64,000 nt of DNA. It comes from Galbula dea. Its lineage: Eukaryota; Chordata; Aves; Piciformes; Galbulidae. The notes beneath the pieces were generated by a model. That model was not told the origin of the DNA. It was given only the letters and a program-made list of their open reading frames with translations, and did not search any database. The position numbers were made by a program, and so were the translations under genes. Positions 37,601 through 50,644 of the stretch are shown here, piece after piece; positions within the stretch are counted from its first letter, which is position 1; every line of letters starts with the position of its first letter. The DNA lies in the NCBI GenBank assembly GCA_013399015.1, contig VWZX01001678.1, positions 372,001-436,000 of the forward strand, read 5' to 3'.

Positions 37601-38652
37601 CCTGAGGTGTTTGTCTTCATTGATAATTCTTTCCAACAGAGAAGGGGTGCAAGTAGTCACTAGAAAAGAATTGCTGTAGAAAAACTTGTGCCTAACCTAG
37701 TTTTGTTGCACAAGCAACCTGAGAACAGTGCTCTGCCAGGCAGTTGGTACTGCAAGATGCCTGGAACAGAAGATTTAAGAGAATTTATGACACTGAAGGG
37801 CAATTATGGAGTCTGTCCTATAGGAAATGGCAATCAATAATTCAGGGTTACCAACATACTCCTCTTACAATCATCTAGTCAAACCCAGAGGCTGCTAACT
37901 TATTCCTTACTAGCAAAAACTGACAGATATGAATAAACAAAAGGACATGAAACCTCTGGCCTCAGTTCCTGGATGTAAAAAACAAAACAATACAGGATGC
38001 TGAACCTGGTTTCCTACATAAATATAGGATGTGTATCATGCCCTCGGCTGAACAGTAATCTAGAAAATTCTGAAGCTATTGACTAGTCTTAGCTAAGTCT
38101 GATAGATAGGCAGTTATCTCAAAGATATCAGGTTATTATATAAATTGGGTGAAACTGGGTACCTGTGCAGAGAAGAGAGACAGTCTTTTCACAGAGGAAA
38201 GATTGTAGCATGAAGTCAACCTTCATTAGACACCAGAGAAACCATGTGAGTGGGAGATTATGAATGCTCAAGTCAAAGGAAAAACCTCAGTGAGTGGCAA
38301 CAGGTTATTAAGCACCTGGGAGTCCAACCATAAGACAAATCCATAGGCTTCATTAGTTTTGATGTTCATGGAAATAGTTGTTATTTATGGGATGCCAGCA
38401 CTCACTGAAACTTCCCCTTAATTACTTCCTGACATAGCCAAAAGCAGCTTTGGAAACAGATAATATTTTTTCACCAACCAAAATATGATTTGTAAATTGA
38501 ATGCAAAACTAGGAGTGGTCTGACATTAGGAAAAACCCAAATCAACAAGTGTGGCAACCTTCCTGAACATCTGATAAAGGGATAGCAGAACAAAAACCTG
38601 GGCTATGTTAGCTGCATGCCGACAGCTGAAAAAGGGAACTGGATTCTTAAAA

Positions 38653-38762
38653 AATCATAGAATCATGGAATCATAGAATGGCTGAGGTTGGAAGGGACCT
38701 TAAAGATCACCCAGTTCCAATCCCCCTGCCATGGGCAGGGATGCCACATGCACTAGACCAGG
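38653..38762 (-). mobile_element. CR1 3' tail fragment
   Basis: Begins (plus sense) with repeated ATCATAGAATCATGGAATCATAGAATGG, the reversed octamer tail. Then comes GGTTGGAAGGGACCTTAAAGATCACCCAGTTCCAATCCCCCTGCCATGGGCAGGGATGCCAC. The element is truncated within about 110 bp, near ACTAGACCAGG. Confidence 0.93.
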
Positions 38763-41241
38763 TAAAATGGTCTAGTATGTAGGGTTTTAGACACAGAGTC
38801 CCTGCTGAGAGTGAGTTCCCACAACAGTAATTAAGACTAATGCACAGGGCACCATATTTCCAGTCACCAATTACTTGGAAGGCCTCAGTAACAAGAGGAG
38901 AGAGATATTTAAAGGCACTGGGTTGGAGATTCTAAAGGCACTACAAAGAAAAGAAAAAAGTTCTTAAAACTATCTGGAGGTCATTTAGGGATTTAAAAAT
39001 CTATGGGAAGGGACAGATGGTCTTATACTGGCCTTAAATGAACATTGATATTAAAGTAGTTGTTAGAGCTCTGTGAAAAATACAGAGCAAGTCAAGTAAA
39101 AGAGCCTGTGTGGATGGCACATGAAAAATAGTTTTCCTCAAGCAAGAGGAAGTCCTCTGCTCTTACATGGGCATGCCACTCTTCTTTTCTTCTGGTTTGG
39201 TTTTGTTTTCTTCTCAGTCTAAAATAGTGATAAATATAAAGAGTATATGATCTTCTTTGTAAATGCAATTTCTGAATCTCTAAGACCTCCTGTAGAGACA
39301 GGAAAAAGCAATTTTCTTTCATTAAAATTACAATTGTGCATATACTGTTTGTAGCCACACATCTTTCTTTTCTTTAAACTTTTGTGAGAACTCCCAGATG
39401 CAAACATAACATTTTAGCCAAGAGAGTCTTCAAAGAGATGCCATCCACTACATGTTGAACTGAGGGTTTGGAAATTGCAAAGACTTTTCAGCTCTCAAGA
39501 ACTTTTTTTCTGGTTACAAGAATTGATACAGAGCTAGACAAGTAAGCAGAATCAGAAACCAGACATTATCTTTTTAACTTTGGCCTATACAATAATGATG
39601 AATTTTCAACAGACTTTAAGGAATTGCAGATGACTCACACATGACTCACACAGAATACAACAAAACACACTGGAATTCTTTCAGAGCAATACAGATTTCC
39701 CATAAAAATTGCAGATGTGAACCCAGTCTACGGAAACTTTTTTCTTGCTAAGCTGTAGAACACACAAAGTAGCCTCTGAGGAGGTAGATAATTTACCTGA
39801 CTTCTAATTTTGTGGCATATATTTTATTAAAAAGTCTACAATTTGGTTTTAGTTCTCTTCCCAGATATGGTCAAAGGTAAATCAGCCATAATTTAGAGAT
39901 ACTTTAATACAGGCATACCTATTTCCTCATGTCCATTTTGCCTTTCAAGAAATGCGAATATTTTTTAGTTTGTAGAGTTAAAAGCACAGTTCTGGCACAC
40001 TTCTCTTGGATTTCACCTTAATCTCTGACTGGTCTTACACACTTTCACTTGTGGTGGTAGAGGTTATAAACATATTTTGGTATCTAAAGAGAGAGAGGCA
40101 TTCACCAACATTCATCAAGCATGAAATGAAATTGAAAAGAAGACAAATGCAGAAAAAATTAAATAATTGAAAAATCCTTTTATGTTTTTGATCATCTTGA
40201 ATCAAGAGATTATGTTCTCTGTAAAGTATTGCATCTGTTTCTGTATTTTATGATTCATGTACAGAACTCTCCCAGAAGAGTCTCCAGGTATCTTTTTCAT
40301 ATAATTTTCTCCATATTTTCAATTTTATCCCCTTTCTTTCTCCAGTCTTTCACAAGTAAAGAAAATGAAGTTCTGATTCTCTTTTTCCATTGTCAAGGAC
40401 ATAACTTTTTCATTACATTTTTTTCTGTTCCTAAACCTGTAGATAGTGCTTTATCTGTTTTATCTCCTCTGCCCTGCCTTTGCTACATAGATCCTTAGCT
40501 CACTAACAACTCCTCAGATTAGTTTCCCAGATTGCACAAGGCAAACAACCTCTTTCTCCTTCTACAAATGCACCTCCCCAAATACTTGCTGGATTTCTCT
40601 CCTCACTGATGTTCTTTTCATGCTCCAGGGTATATTTAGCCCTTTACTATAGAACCATTGCAGTGCCCATTCACAGCAAATATGGCTCTTGGAGCCTTTC
40701 ACATCTATCAGGTATGTATCTTTAAAGATGTATAACATTTGTGACTTCTGTTTGGATTCTTCACTATACTACTTTAATCAAATAACATATCAAGCTATTT
40801 CTACCAGCTCTCGTTTTGTTATCTGCTGTAAAGGTAACTACAGCTAAGCTTGAGGGGTTTCTATGAATAAAATATCTTTTCTTTTTCATGATCTTACTCA
40901 AAATATTTGTAATAGTAGTCTACCTACCACATTGCAGCTTTCAGGAAATGATTATTGTTTTTCTTTTGCATTCAAGAACACACTAAGCAAGTGTCAGTCT
41001 GAGGATCCAATTCATGCAAACAAATTCATTCACAACACAGTCAGTACCAGAAGCTTTGCCTCTTGTCTAACAAGTTCCTGACCCTGCTAAGAATGTGTCA
41101 CATAACTGTGAGACAAGTGTTTCAGACAATCAATTGTCACACTTTTTCATTGACTTCACAAAACAATTTGTATCACCCACTTGGGGAAACAATTACAATG
41201 CAAGATAACTAACCTTTCACACTCAGAAGGTATTAAAGTAA

Positions 41242-41285
41242 ATGTGCATATGTACATACATGTATATATGTGTACATACACATGT
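41242..41285. repeat. 44-bp alternating purine-pyrimidine tract
   Basis: From ATGTGCATATGT to CACATGT, every step alternates between purine and pyrimidine without exception. It mixes TG/CA and TA steps and is the longest such tract I noticed in the window. Confidence 0.8.
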
Positions 41286-42053
41286 TTATTTTTAGCAGGA
41301 ACTATTTTATTTTCTTTAAGTAAATGCCAAAATGGCTCTCTTTTTGCCTTTTTTTTTTCCCTTTCCCCCCTCCAAGTGAGCTGTCTTTGGTATAAGCACA
41401 CAGGCTAAGCTGCTCATCTGTGAGCTAGTTTTCCTTCAGGGCTGTGAAAGAAGTCATTGCCTACTCCATATTTCAGCACTGAAAACACTCTGCCACAGGG
41501 GTGGTAGAAGTCTGTGTCATTTAGATCTTCCCTTTTTTGTAGAAGTGATAAGTACTGGATCTGTCGAGTGACAAATTCACTGACTTTGACCAAAATTCTC
41601 CCTAAAACATGGCATGAAGAGAGAACCCACACACACTGCATTAACTTCTCCAAACCTGCTCTATCTGCAGTTGCTTACTTTGACCTTCCTTAGGAAAGAA
41701 TAAGCTTATTCACAGAGAAGAATACTCATCTCTGTAAAAAGTTTATTTCCCTTTTATGGCAGAGCTGAAATCTTCTGACCTATCTTGTTTTACTCATAAT
41801 ATTTGGATTGAACTGGAATTACCAAAACTTGTTATCTGTTCCTCTTCTGCTCGCAACAAATTCCATGCATGCTTCAAGCCCTAAAGAAGAGGAACTTTTG
41901 TTATCTGATTAGAATTTTGCTTTTGTTAAAAATAAGAAGCAACATCTGAAAAGGATAAAAATATTAATCCCCCCAGTTAGTTTATGAGGTCTTTACTGTG
42001 TCAGGAAAGCTATAGAACCTAAGCTTTTTTCTAATTATGAAATAAGAGTCAGA

Positions 42054-42390
42054 GAGTCATAGAATGGCTTGGGTCAGAAGGGACCTTAAAGATCACCAAC
42101 TTCCAACCCCCCTGCCATGGGCAAGGATGGCACCCCCTAGACCCCTCATATCTAAACTAAATCTCCCCTCTTTGTCCTATTACTATCTGCTCATGTAAGA
42201 AGTTCCTCTCCCTCTTTTTTATAAGCTCTCTTTAAGTATTGGAAGGCCACAGTAAGGCCTCCCTGGAGCTTTCTCCTCTCCAGACTAATCAACCTCAACT
42301 CTCTAAGCCTGTCTTCATAGTAGAAGCATTCCAGCCCTCTGATCATCTTTGTGGCCCCCCTCTGGACCAGCTCTAAGATGTCCATGTTCA
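42054..42390 (-). mobile_element. CR1 3' fragment with internal deletion
   Basis: Starts (plus sense) at GTCATAGAATGGCTTGGGTCAGAAGGGACCTTAAAGATCACC. It passes through TCTCCCCTCTTTGTCCTATTACTA and ends in coding sequence that reads, on the minus strand, LELVQRGATKMIRGLE followed by YEDRLRELRLISLERRKLQ. Part of the normal 3' region between tail and coding segment is missing, consistent with an older, deleted copy. Confidence 0.92.
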
Positions 42391-45300
42391 GTAACACTGA
42401 AGTTACTGAAGATAGACCAGTCTGAAGATACTCTAAGAGAAAACTAACAGTGTTATGTTGGTTATAAGGGCAAACAGCTTTGTTTCTGTTTTGTTGGCAA
42501 TCTTGTTGGCTGACATTTAAAATAAAGCATAACTGTCTTGATTGCAAATACTTGAAATTGAAATATAATAGCCCATCAAAATGCCTTCCTGAAAAATACA
42601 CTTGTAAAATTGTGCAGTCAGATCACTTTTGTGTTGATGTGCCTTTGTTTCAGACGTTCATTTGCTCAATATTGGGACATTAATTCCTAGAGATTGCATC
42701 TGTTGGAGTAAATATAACTGATAGTTATCAAATGCTAACTTCTCAAACAAGCTGTTGTAATAATAATACTTGGGAGACATGGTTTTTAGCAGCAAACAGT
42801 TATTACTCAGTGTATATCAGAAGACACAGAAAGATAACAACCCAAGTATTTCTTATTTCTCCCTTTCACTCTGTAAGGGAATCATGTACTCGATTGCTGA
42901 TAAGAATGGTGGGGATTAAATTTATACTAGTTGTAAATGGGTTGCTAGGATGTAGAATAAAATAAAATTCTGAAGATACTAACCACTGAAAAAATATTGC
43001 TAGGTTAAAGAAAATAATATTTCTATACATTCTAAATGAAGTAAAAAATACAAGATGACTTCTTAATAGCAACCATAATGGTCTCTTTTTCTCAGAATTA
43101 ATATTTAAAAGAAGCCAGGGGAATACCTACTGTTAAAGTCCTTGGCAGAAAATTACCACTTTCCTTTCTGACTTTCTGTGAATGATTCATAAGATAGGAT
43201 ATTTTTTTAAATGTGATGTGACATTTTTTGACCTGTACATGGATCCATGAACTATAAGTAGCTCTAAAATCGGAAGAAACAAAACATTGTCACAATACAA
43301 AGGATCAGAAATAAATCCTTTTGTTCAATCAAAATTCTGGAGGAATCCACCTCATGTAATTTCAGTTTCTGCAATCAAATAACTAGTATGACATCATCTG
43401 ACCACTGAGTACTCTCAGAAGCCTATATTCTCCAGTCATAAAAGGAAAATGTTATTTCTTTTTTTAATAAAAAAAGTTAATATTCATCAGTATCATCTAG
43501 CATATTATAAAGTGTTACACTAAATTGTACATATTCCTCTTCAGTCTTACTTCAATTTTTCCATCAGTGACAGTGTGTTGAATTTTCTTCAGACAAACAA
43601 CTGATGGGTTTGCAATAAAGAAACAGTGGAAATAAGTATAGGCAAAGTTAGGTCAAATGCACAGACCAAATCAACCAGAAATAGACAAATATGTATTTTG
43701 TCAAGTCTCTTATTTCTGTTATTTGTAATAAAAACATGTTAAAAGGGTTATATTAATTGACTGACAGAGTTAAAAACACAGGGGTTATGCTACACAATTT
43801 ATAAAATCAATGTTTGACAGCTCAAATAATGCAGAAATAAAAAACATCTTTTTATTATACCCCTTTCTATTCTGTGGAACTGACTTTTATTATTATGACA
43901 ATGTAAAACCTTCTTAGATATAGGAATTATTTTTTAAATAGTGGTTGTGGGTTGGTTGATACATACAAAAATAGCTATTATACCAAGCCTTTCTTCATAT
44001 TTTAATCTGTTTAATTCCAATCCATTTTTCTTAATGTCCTAGCCGTTCTGAAAGTGGTGTGAGGAAGGGCAAACAGCTTTAATGTATGAAATTATAGTGG
44101 CAGCACTAGAAACAAATATTAGTGAGAATTTAATTTGTGAAAGCTTTGATTCTAGACCGCAAGAGCACATTTTAACAACATGAAAATAATCAATGATGAC
44201 TCCATTCTAAAAGCACTAAAGGAAGTAAAATGCTCAGAAATTGAATCGATGGCCTGGAAAACAAGCACAAATACAAAGGTGATCTGATGTTAGGAGCTTC
44301 TGAAAAAGTGCAGACTGAGGATTTTTCTTCTACTATCTATTATAAATAAATGGGTTATGAAATGGAATTAATAGATTTCACAAGCAGGTGATACTTGGCC
44401 GAACAACAAGAACAGGGTTTCTACAATGAGCCTGGTCTCAAACTGGGAAGGTTTTGGAGTAGGAAATGCAATTCTACTTGACAAAATTATTTCTCTAACA
44501 CAAAAATAGACTGAAAATCCCTGAGTTGCATATCAAGGGAGGGGATTCTGGGGAATAAGAATTTATTTTTATACTCTTTAATAGACCATGAGGTATTGGC
44601 CCTGGGCACTTTGCAGCATATAGGCATCAACAAGTACCTCTTCCATGTTAAGCATGCCATGTACAACTGGACTAAATCTCCAAGAAACAGGATTCAGGGC
44701 TATGTGAAACCTTGGTCTGATCTGATGGATCGTTTTTGTGTTCTTAAAATGTCCCAGACAAGATACCCCACGATTGAACTGAACTGTTTGTTTTTTGGTT
44801 TCTTTGGTCAGGTGTTTTGGGTCTGACCACCAGATAATGCTTGACAGGGCAGTCAACTTGTGGCCTGTTAGCTACTTGGTCGTTAACATGTTTTTCTGTG
44901 TTCGTTACATTGTGAAAGGTGAACCAGCTCTGTGGGAAGCATTTCAGTCAGTTACAGTCAGCTTTCGCCTAGAAGCTGATCAAGCACTGTGGACAGTGTG
45001 GAGCAGAGGAATATTTTTCAAAAAGTTCAGACAAAGGCATGATATATCTGAGAACACTATTTTCAGGTAGAAAAGAAAGTGTGTGTTTATGATGCTATTT
45101 CCCCTAAGTGACCATTACTGTCAGAATAGCTCTCAACTTTATGCTTTCCCCTGTTCTTCTTTGTCTGAAGATCATCATCCATGTGGGTGATGTGAATTTT
45201 TAACATGAACAATACCCTTGACAGTGACAAGAAAGAAGCTAGACACTACTGTTGTGTTAATGCACAAAGCAATTTTACCCAGGCAGAAGAGAGCAGAAGA

Positions 45301-45495
45301 GACTGACTACAATCATGTGACCCCACTCAGTTTCATTTCAAATCATCCTAAAATGCATTTGAGCTGATCTGGTCCTTGGTTACTTGGTTTGATACAGAAT
45401 ACAAAGAGACAGTGGGAAAATAAGAAGAAAAAAAGAAAGCAGAACTAAAGTAACAATAGTCTGGTGTGTGCTTTTCTCTAAGGAATTGTGTTAGT

Positions 45496-45575
45496 GGAAA
45501 ATATACCTAATCTGGCAGCCTGAGAGAGACAAGGATGCTGCCACTCCATGCCCCCAGGTCCAACCAGTAGTGAGG
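45496..45575 (-). repeat. Unclassified dispersed repeat, copy 2 (inverted)
   Basis: Its reverse complement, CCTCACTACTGGTTGGACCTGG and onward, matches 32769-32832 except for an inserted 18-bp block after GGCAGCAT. It forms the left edge of a G+C-richer block that runs to about 46230 and includes (AC)n and (AT)n tracts. The whole block may be one degraded mobile element, but I could not identify an LTR or coding frame in it. Confidence 0.6.
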
Positions 45576-46230
45576 CTGAACATGTATTCCCATTAGACAC
45601 ACACACACAGAGCACAAGTATACATCACATATATACATATATACCTGGCTGGCTATACAGATCACAAACTGACACACAGAGCACTCACCACCACTGACAG
45701 CACCACTGGCCTCATCCTGCTTTCTGCTCCTGCTGAGCAGGATGGAGGCCCATAAGTGGGGATATATATCCATATCTATAAGGTGGAGCCTTCCAACAGC
45801 AGGGGTTAGGCAGTCTGTCCAGTAGCTACCCCTGGATCCCAGTCTCCCTAGTTGCTGCCAACCTGGACAAACAGGCTCCAGAGACTGCAGCCCCACTCCA
45901 GCTGCTGGTACAGACCATCACACACATGCAGTCAGAGCTGCCCAGGAACTCCTGTTTCCAATAGCCACTCCCCTGTGCTCTCACCCCTACAGACACTCAG
46001 CCACTCTCATACCCAGATGTGGCCTTCAGAGACGTCCAAACCCACCCTGGCCCCCAACCCACATTACCTACTGACTGGCTCTTCTGGCATGATCTTTTCT
46101 AGGAATCACAGTTCCTGCCTGCCATTATGCCCCCTGTGATCGTCTGGGCTTACGTAGATGGACCTTTCATGGCTCTCTTGGGATGTATGTGGGGGTAACC
46201 TAACAATCCTTCAACAGCCTAAGAAACTGT
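45576..46230. other. G+C-richer block, possible degraded mobile element
   Basis: Composition differs from the AT-rich flanks: C-rich on the plus strand, with many CCAC, CTCC and CCTG words. It contains a short (AC) run at 45597-45609 and TATATAC runs at 45630-45650. It abuts the dispersed repeat at 45496-45575. Reading frames cross it by chance but show no known domain. Confidence 0.35.
45597..45650 (+). repeat. (AC)n and (AT)n/TATAC low-complexity cluster
   Basis: ACACACACACAC at 45597-45609 is followed after 15 bp by CACATATATACATATATACC. It lies within the G+C-richer block that begins at the dispersed repeat. Confidence 0.75.
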
Positions 46231-46726
46231 ATATATTGAAACCTATTTAATATCTTTTATTTAAGCCAAACAAAATGAGTCAGCAATGAACCAGAACAAG
46301 AGAAGAGCATATACAAGGTAAAAGAATAGGAAAACATAAAGCCAGTGTCTACAGCTTCATACTGCTTCTGATTATTAGATAAACTGAGATTACAACTAAA
46401 AATATTTTGTCATGCAGCTATTCATTCTTGTCAGAACAAAAGGCACCACATACAACCAGCACTGTGAAAAATCTGCTGGTGTTTAGCTTTCCTAGAGAGG
46501 AGCAGGCTGCAGTTTTATACAGGGCTATAGAAGCCCATCATTTGTCGAGGTTATTGTCTCCCTCACAGTCTGTAGAGCATACCTTCAGCACCAAGAGCTG
46601 CAGTAACTCAGCATTTCCATGCATGCCTTTAATGTGACTGCCACCAATGGACAGTAAAGATACATTATAGGTACTTCTAAATACTTGATGAAGCCTCATC
46701 CTGAGCACATGCAGGAGCTGAGTATT

Positions 46727-47383
46727 TCATAGAATCATGGAATGTTTTGAGTTGGAAGGGACCTTTAAAGGTCATCTAGTCCAAGCCCCTGTAGTGAGCA
46801 GGGATATCTTCAACTAGATCAAGATGCTCAGAGCTCCAGACAAGCTGTCCTGGAATGGTTCCAGGGATGGGGCATTTGCCACCTCTCTGGGGAACCTATG
46901 CCAGTGTTTTTCCATCCTTACTTGAAAAAATAAAAAATCTTTCTTATATCTAGTCTGAAACTAGTCTGATTTAGTTTTAAATCATCACTTCTTGTCCTAT
47001 TGCAACAGGCCTTCCTAAAAAGATTGTTCCTGTCTTTCTTAAAAGCCCCCTTTGAGTACTGAAAGGCTGCAGTAAGGTCTCCCTGGAGTCTTCTCTAGGA
47101 TGACAATCCCAACTCCTCTCTGTCTTTCTTCAAAGCAGAGGTGTTCCAGCCCTCAGATCACATTTGTGGCCTCCTCTGGACTCACTCTAATAGGTTCATG
47201 TCTTTCCTGTGTTGATGATTGCAGAGATGGAGCCAGGACTGCAGGTGAGATCTCCCCAGAGCAGAGGAGAGGCGCAGAGCCACCTCTCTTGACCTGCTGG
47301 CCATGTTTCTTTTGATGCAGTCTTGGGTGTCCTTCTAGGCTGTGAGTGCACATTGTCATCTCATATCCAGCTTTTCATCCACA
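46727..47383 (-). mobile_element. CR1 3' fragment, about 650 bp, old subfamily
   Basis: The plus-sense sequence opens TCATAGAATCATGGAATGTTTTGAGTTGGAAGGGACCTTTAAAGG, continues through GGGATGGGGCATTTGCCACCTCTCTGGGG, TCTTGTCCTATTGCAACAGG and CTTTGAGTACTGAAAGGCTGCAGTAAGGTCTCCCTGG, and ends around TCATATCCAGCTTTTCATCCAC. The reading frame is broken in several places. It is oriented opposite to the CR1 at 50180. Confidence 0.92.
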
Positions 47384-50179
47384 ATATTAATTTCTAACCT
47401 TTTACCCTATAGCATAGTATTCTGTGGCCATAAAGTATCCTGAATTTGATCAGAACCAATGCCATAGGCAATAAGCAACACAAGAGAGGATCTTAGAGAA
47501 GATCTTGCATAAAAGTCTGGGTAAAGAGACCATAACTACACTATTGGATTCCTCGAAAGATGGAATATCATGGCAGTAAGTTGGAGGCAACTACCTGGGA
47601 AACCTTGTGAACAAAAATCTGTACAAGGAGAGGCATTAGCCTTTATTGGAATCAAGGGCCAATATTGCCACGTTGAAGTCTAAATTCCAATGTCTGGAAC
47701 TTATTATTTCCCTTCTTCAAACAGTTGGGCTTTTCACAGGCTTTCTATTCAAATGTCAGACAAGAAGGCACAATGACTAATATTCTACTGTGAAGCAGGG
47801 TAAGACCAAAAATGAACCTTTTAGAGAGATAATATCAGGGAAAAATAATAAGTATTAAGCAAGGAAATCTAAGTATATTAATGTATGCAAGGTGAATGAA
47901 TTACGCACAAGTTGACACCAGAGCAAAAGGCTGACCCATCATGGAGGTATTACCGTTATATAGCACAGAGTATTTCATGACACACAGTCCTGAGGTGACA
48001 TGTTGATGATGTTCTTTTACAACACCCAGAAAGTGAACATCCACTCTATGAGCAGTTTATCTCACTGAGTGTTGTTGATTCATCAAAGAGCCCAGGCAGG
48101 AGACTATAAGATGTTGCAGGTTTTTTTCTCCCAGATAGAGCCCAAAGGGTTGCAACAGGGACTTGTCACAAGAGCTGTCTTCTGTGTGCTAACGCACAGC
48201 TCGGTCCTTTACTGTCTCCTGTACAGCATGAATAAAATATCACAGAAAGACTGTGAAATGGGATGTTTTTCTATGACAGCAGTGTCCAGGTGACACCCTT
48301 GAAAAGAAATACTTGTTTTACACAGGGCTTAACCAACCTGTGCCATTTATTGCCACAAGCTATTTTTGTGGCTTACAGTTCAGCAGATTTCAAAGCAGGA
48401 TAACACTTTTACAGACATAATAAGAACACCTGCATTTATATTAAGTCAGATAAAAGGAAAACACAGAATGGATACTAATATAGAGAGAAAAGGTAAGATC
48501 TCTGGGACAAGAACCATCTGTTTCTATTTGTGGACAACACCTAGCACAAGATGAACAGATTTCTGCTATACAAGTAACACAAATAAATAAGTAAAGGTTA
48601 ATCTATTAGGTATAATCAAGCTTTAACTGTTCAATGATAGAGAAAATATGCAAGCACGTTATCTCACAATTACATAAAGATTTCTTGCACCTTCCTCTGT
48701 AACATCTAATCTGAGCTACAGTCAGGAAGAGGATATCAGAATACTAATGGCATGAGTCATTATGGCTGTTTTTGTGTTTCTTCTTTGTAACAACTCTAGG
48801 ACTTCTTTGATTATGGCAGAGATATAGAAATCACACAAAATACCATGATACCACAATAAATAGAAGTAAAACCAAAATAAAACTATAATCTCATTTTCTG
48901 CATCCCCTCTCCAACAGAAACTGAAGAAAAAGTGGACAATACAAGATCTTTCCCATACTAAAATATTTTGTGATTTTGTTAGTGGCCAACCCCCTTATAA
49001 TTAAGGCCCTCCCAAAGAAACATTTTTGGGTTTCTGTTTTTTTAATTTCCCTAAAGTCACAGATTTAAGATAATTTTGCAATTTTTTTGCCTGTCTTTCA
49101 TGTTATTTCTGGTTTTCTTCCCTTCGCTCTAAAAGTCCAGACTTTCAAGACCCTTAGCTCTTCAATTTAAACATTATAAACCTGGCCATGAAGATCTGAG
49201 CTGCTAAGTGTATAGGTGAAATGCAGAACCGTTCAGGTTTGACATTCTACTTCCTGACTCTTACTTGACGCCTACTGTTCTTCCTGGTTTAGAACTAAGC
49301 AGTCTTCTAGCTACAGAGTTCACGTGAACAAAATGGATAGAGCTCCACACTCTGTGTTTGCAGAACTCTGAGCAGAATGAGCATCTGTTCTGAGAGTTCC
49401 TTTAAAACAAATTGAAAACACTAACAACCCCAACAAGCACAGCAGAAATACCCATATGGAAGCAAATGACCAATACACACAGGAACAAGCTAATATTCAG
49501 CCCTGTGGTGACCTTGCAACCGTGCTGTGGTTTGTTCTTCTTCCTATTTTCTTTCACTGCATTTTCAGATCCCCATTTCCTCTCCTAGCTCTTCCCCTGA
49601 CAGCCTACCTGTTCCTCATTGCTGCATTCCTTGGTACTTCTTTGATCTGTATTTCTTTCAGGGAACCTACTCAGCATGCATTTTGTACTTAGTCCTCCCT
49701 TTCCTTTCAATTTACATTGTTAAAGCAGCCATAAACTACTCTATGTACCTTGGGTATGTTTGTCAAACAAATACTTCTAAGGGCTTGCCTGGTATAAGTA
49801 TTCCTCCCTGGCCAGGAATCACTGTTAAGTTTCACACCTTCAGAGTTCAATGAGTGTAAAAGCTCCATCATCTGTGACAGTGCATGGGAGGCTGCAGTAT
49901 CACTTGACCCATCCTGCTTAAAAATTTCACATTTCCAGGACTTTGCATGATGCATAACACAAAGTTGGACCAAAGCCAAAGTGAATATGTGAGAAAAAGC
50001 ATAAATCTGGATGTTAATTTCCCCTCAATGGAAAGGAGCATTTGTAAAAGCCTAGAGATGAGCCATGAAACAGTTTGGTTGTCACATAGCTTACAGCCAC
50101 TCACTCTTTTGTACTTTTGTAGATAGTCCCTCCCGAGTGGGTGTGGTCTCTACCTTAACTGAGAAGAGACATTTTGTTG
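47384..50179. other. Intergenic flank proximal to MYLIP
   Basis: 2.8 kb of AT-rich sequence between two oppositely oriented CR1 fragments. No gene or clear LXR response element was recognised by eye in this proximal stretch. Confidence 0.55.
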
Positions 50180-50644
50180 CTGGAGTGTGTCCAAAGATGA
50201 GCAAAGAAACTGCTGGAGGTTCTAGAATACAAGTTTTCTGAGGAGCAGCTGAAGGAACTGAGATTGTTTAGCCTAGAGAAGAGGAGGTTTGGGGGAGACT
50301 TTGTTGCTTTGTACAGCTACCTGAAAAGAGGGTGAAGCAAGGTCGGGGTTGGTCTCTTCTCCCAGGTTGCAAGTAATGAGACAAGAAGGAACAGCCTTAA
50401 GTTGTGCCAGGGGACGTTTAGGTTGGAAATAAAAAAAAAATTCTCCCCAAAAGGGTTGTCAAGTCCTGGAACAACCTACTCAGGGAAGTGGTGGAGTCAC
50501 CATCCCTGGAGCAATTTGAAAGTCATGTAGATGTGATGCTGAGGGACACGGTTTAGCGATGCCCTGGCAGTCCTGGGTTAACGTTTGAACTTGATGATCT
50601 GGAAGGTCCCTTCCAACCCAACTTATTTTATGATTCTATGATTT
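50180..50644 (+). mobile_element. CR1 3' fragment directly upstream of the MYLIP CpG island
   Basis: Forward CR1 with TCCAAAGATGAGCAAAG, GGAACTGAGATTGTTTAGCCTAGAGAAGAGGAGG, TACAGCTACCTGAAAAGAGG, AGTGGTGGAGTCACCATCCCTGGAG, and the tail GATGATCTGGAAGGTCCCTTCCAACCCAACTTATTTTATGATTCTATGAT. It ends only about 45 bp before the CpG island begins and about 390 bp before the inferred transcription start. It may therefore mark the outer limit of the promoter. Confidence 0.94.

Larger units (their letters stand above)
34660..42053. other. Intergenic, 7.4 kb
   Basis: It contains the CR1 tail at 38653-38762 and the alternating purine-pyrimidine tract at 41242. A polypyrimidine run lies near 41347-41373. 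No gene recognised. Confidence 0.6.
42391..46726. other. Intergenic, 4.3 kb
   Basis: Mostly AT-rich and unassigned, except the dispersed repeat and G+C-richer block at 45496-46230. A faint resemblance to an ancient CR1/L3 end (CTTGGTCTGATCTGATGGATC ... TGTGTTCTTA) lies near 44707-44750, too weak to call. Confidence 0.55.

Noticed and set aside
44575..44760. Possible ancient CR1/L3 3' end (CTTGGTCTGATCTGATGGATC)
   Set aside because: Similarity is limited to one short phrase that could be coincidental; needs a profile search.
44795..45070. 91-codon plus frame (NLWPVSYLVVNMFFCVRYIV)
   Set aside because: It reads rather protein-like, but I recognise no family, no splice partners and no retroelement motif; left unannotated.
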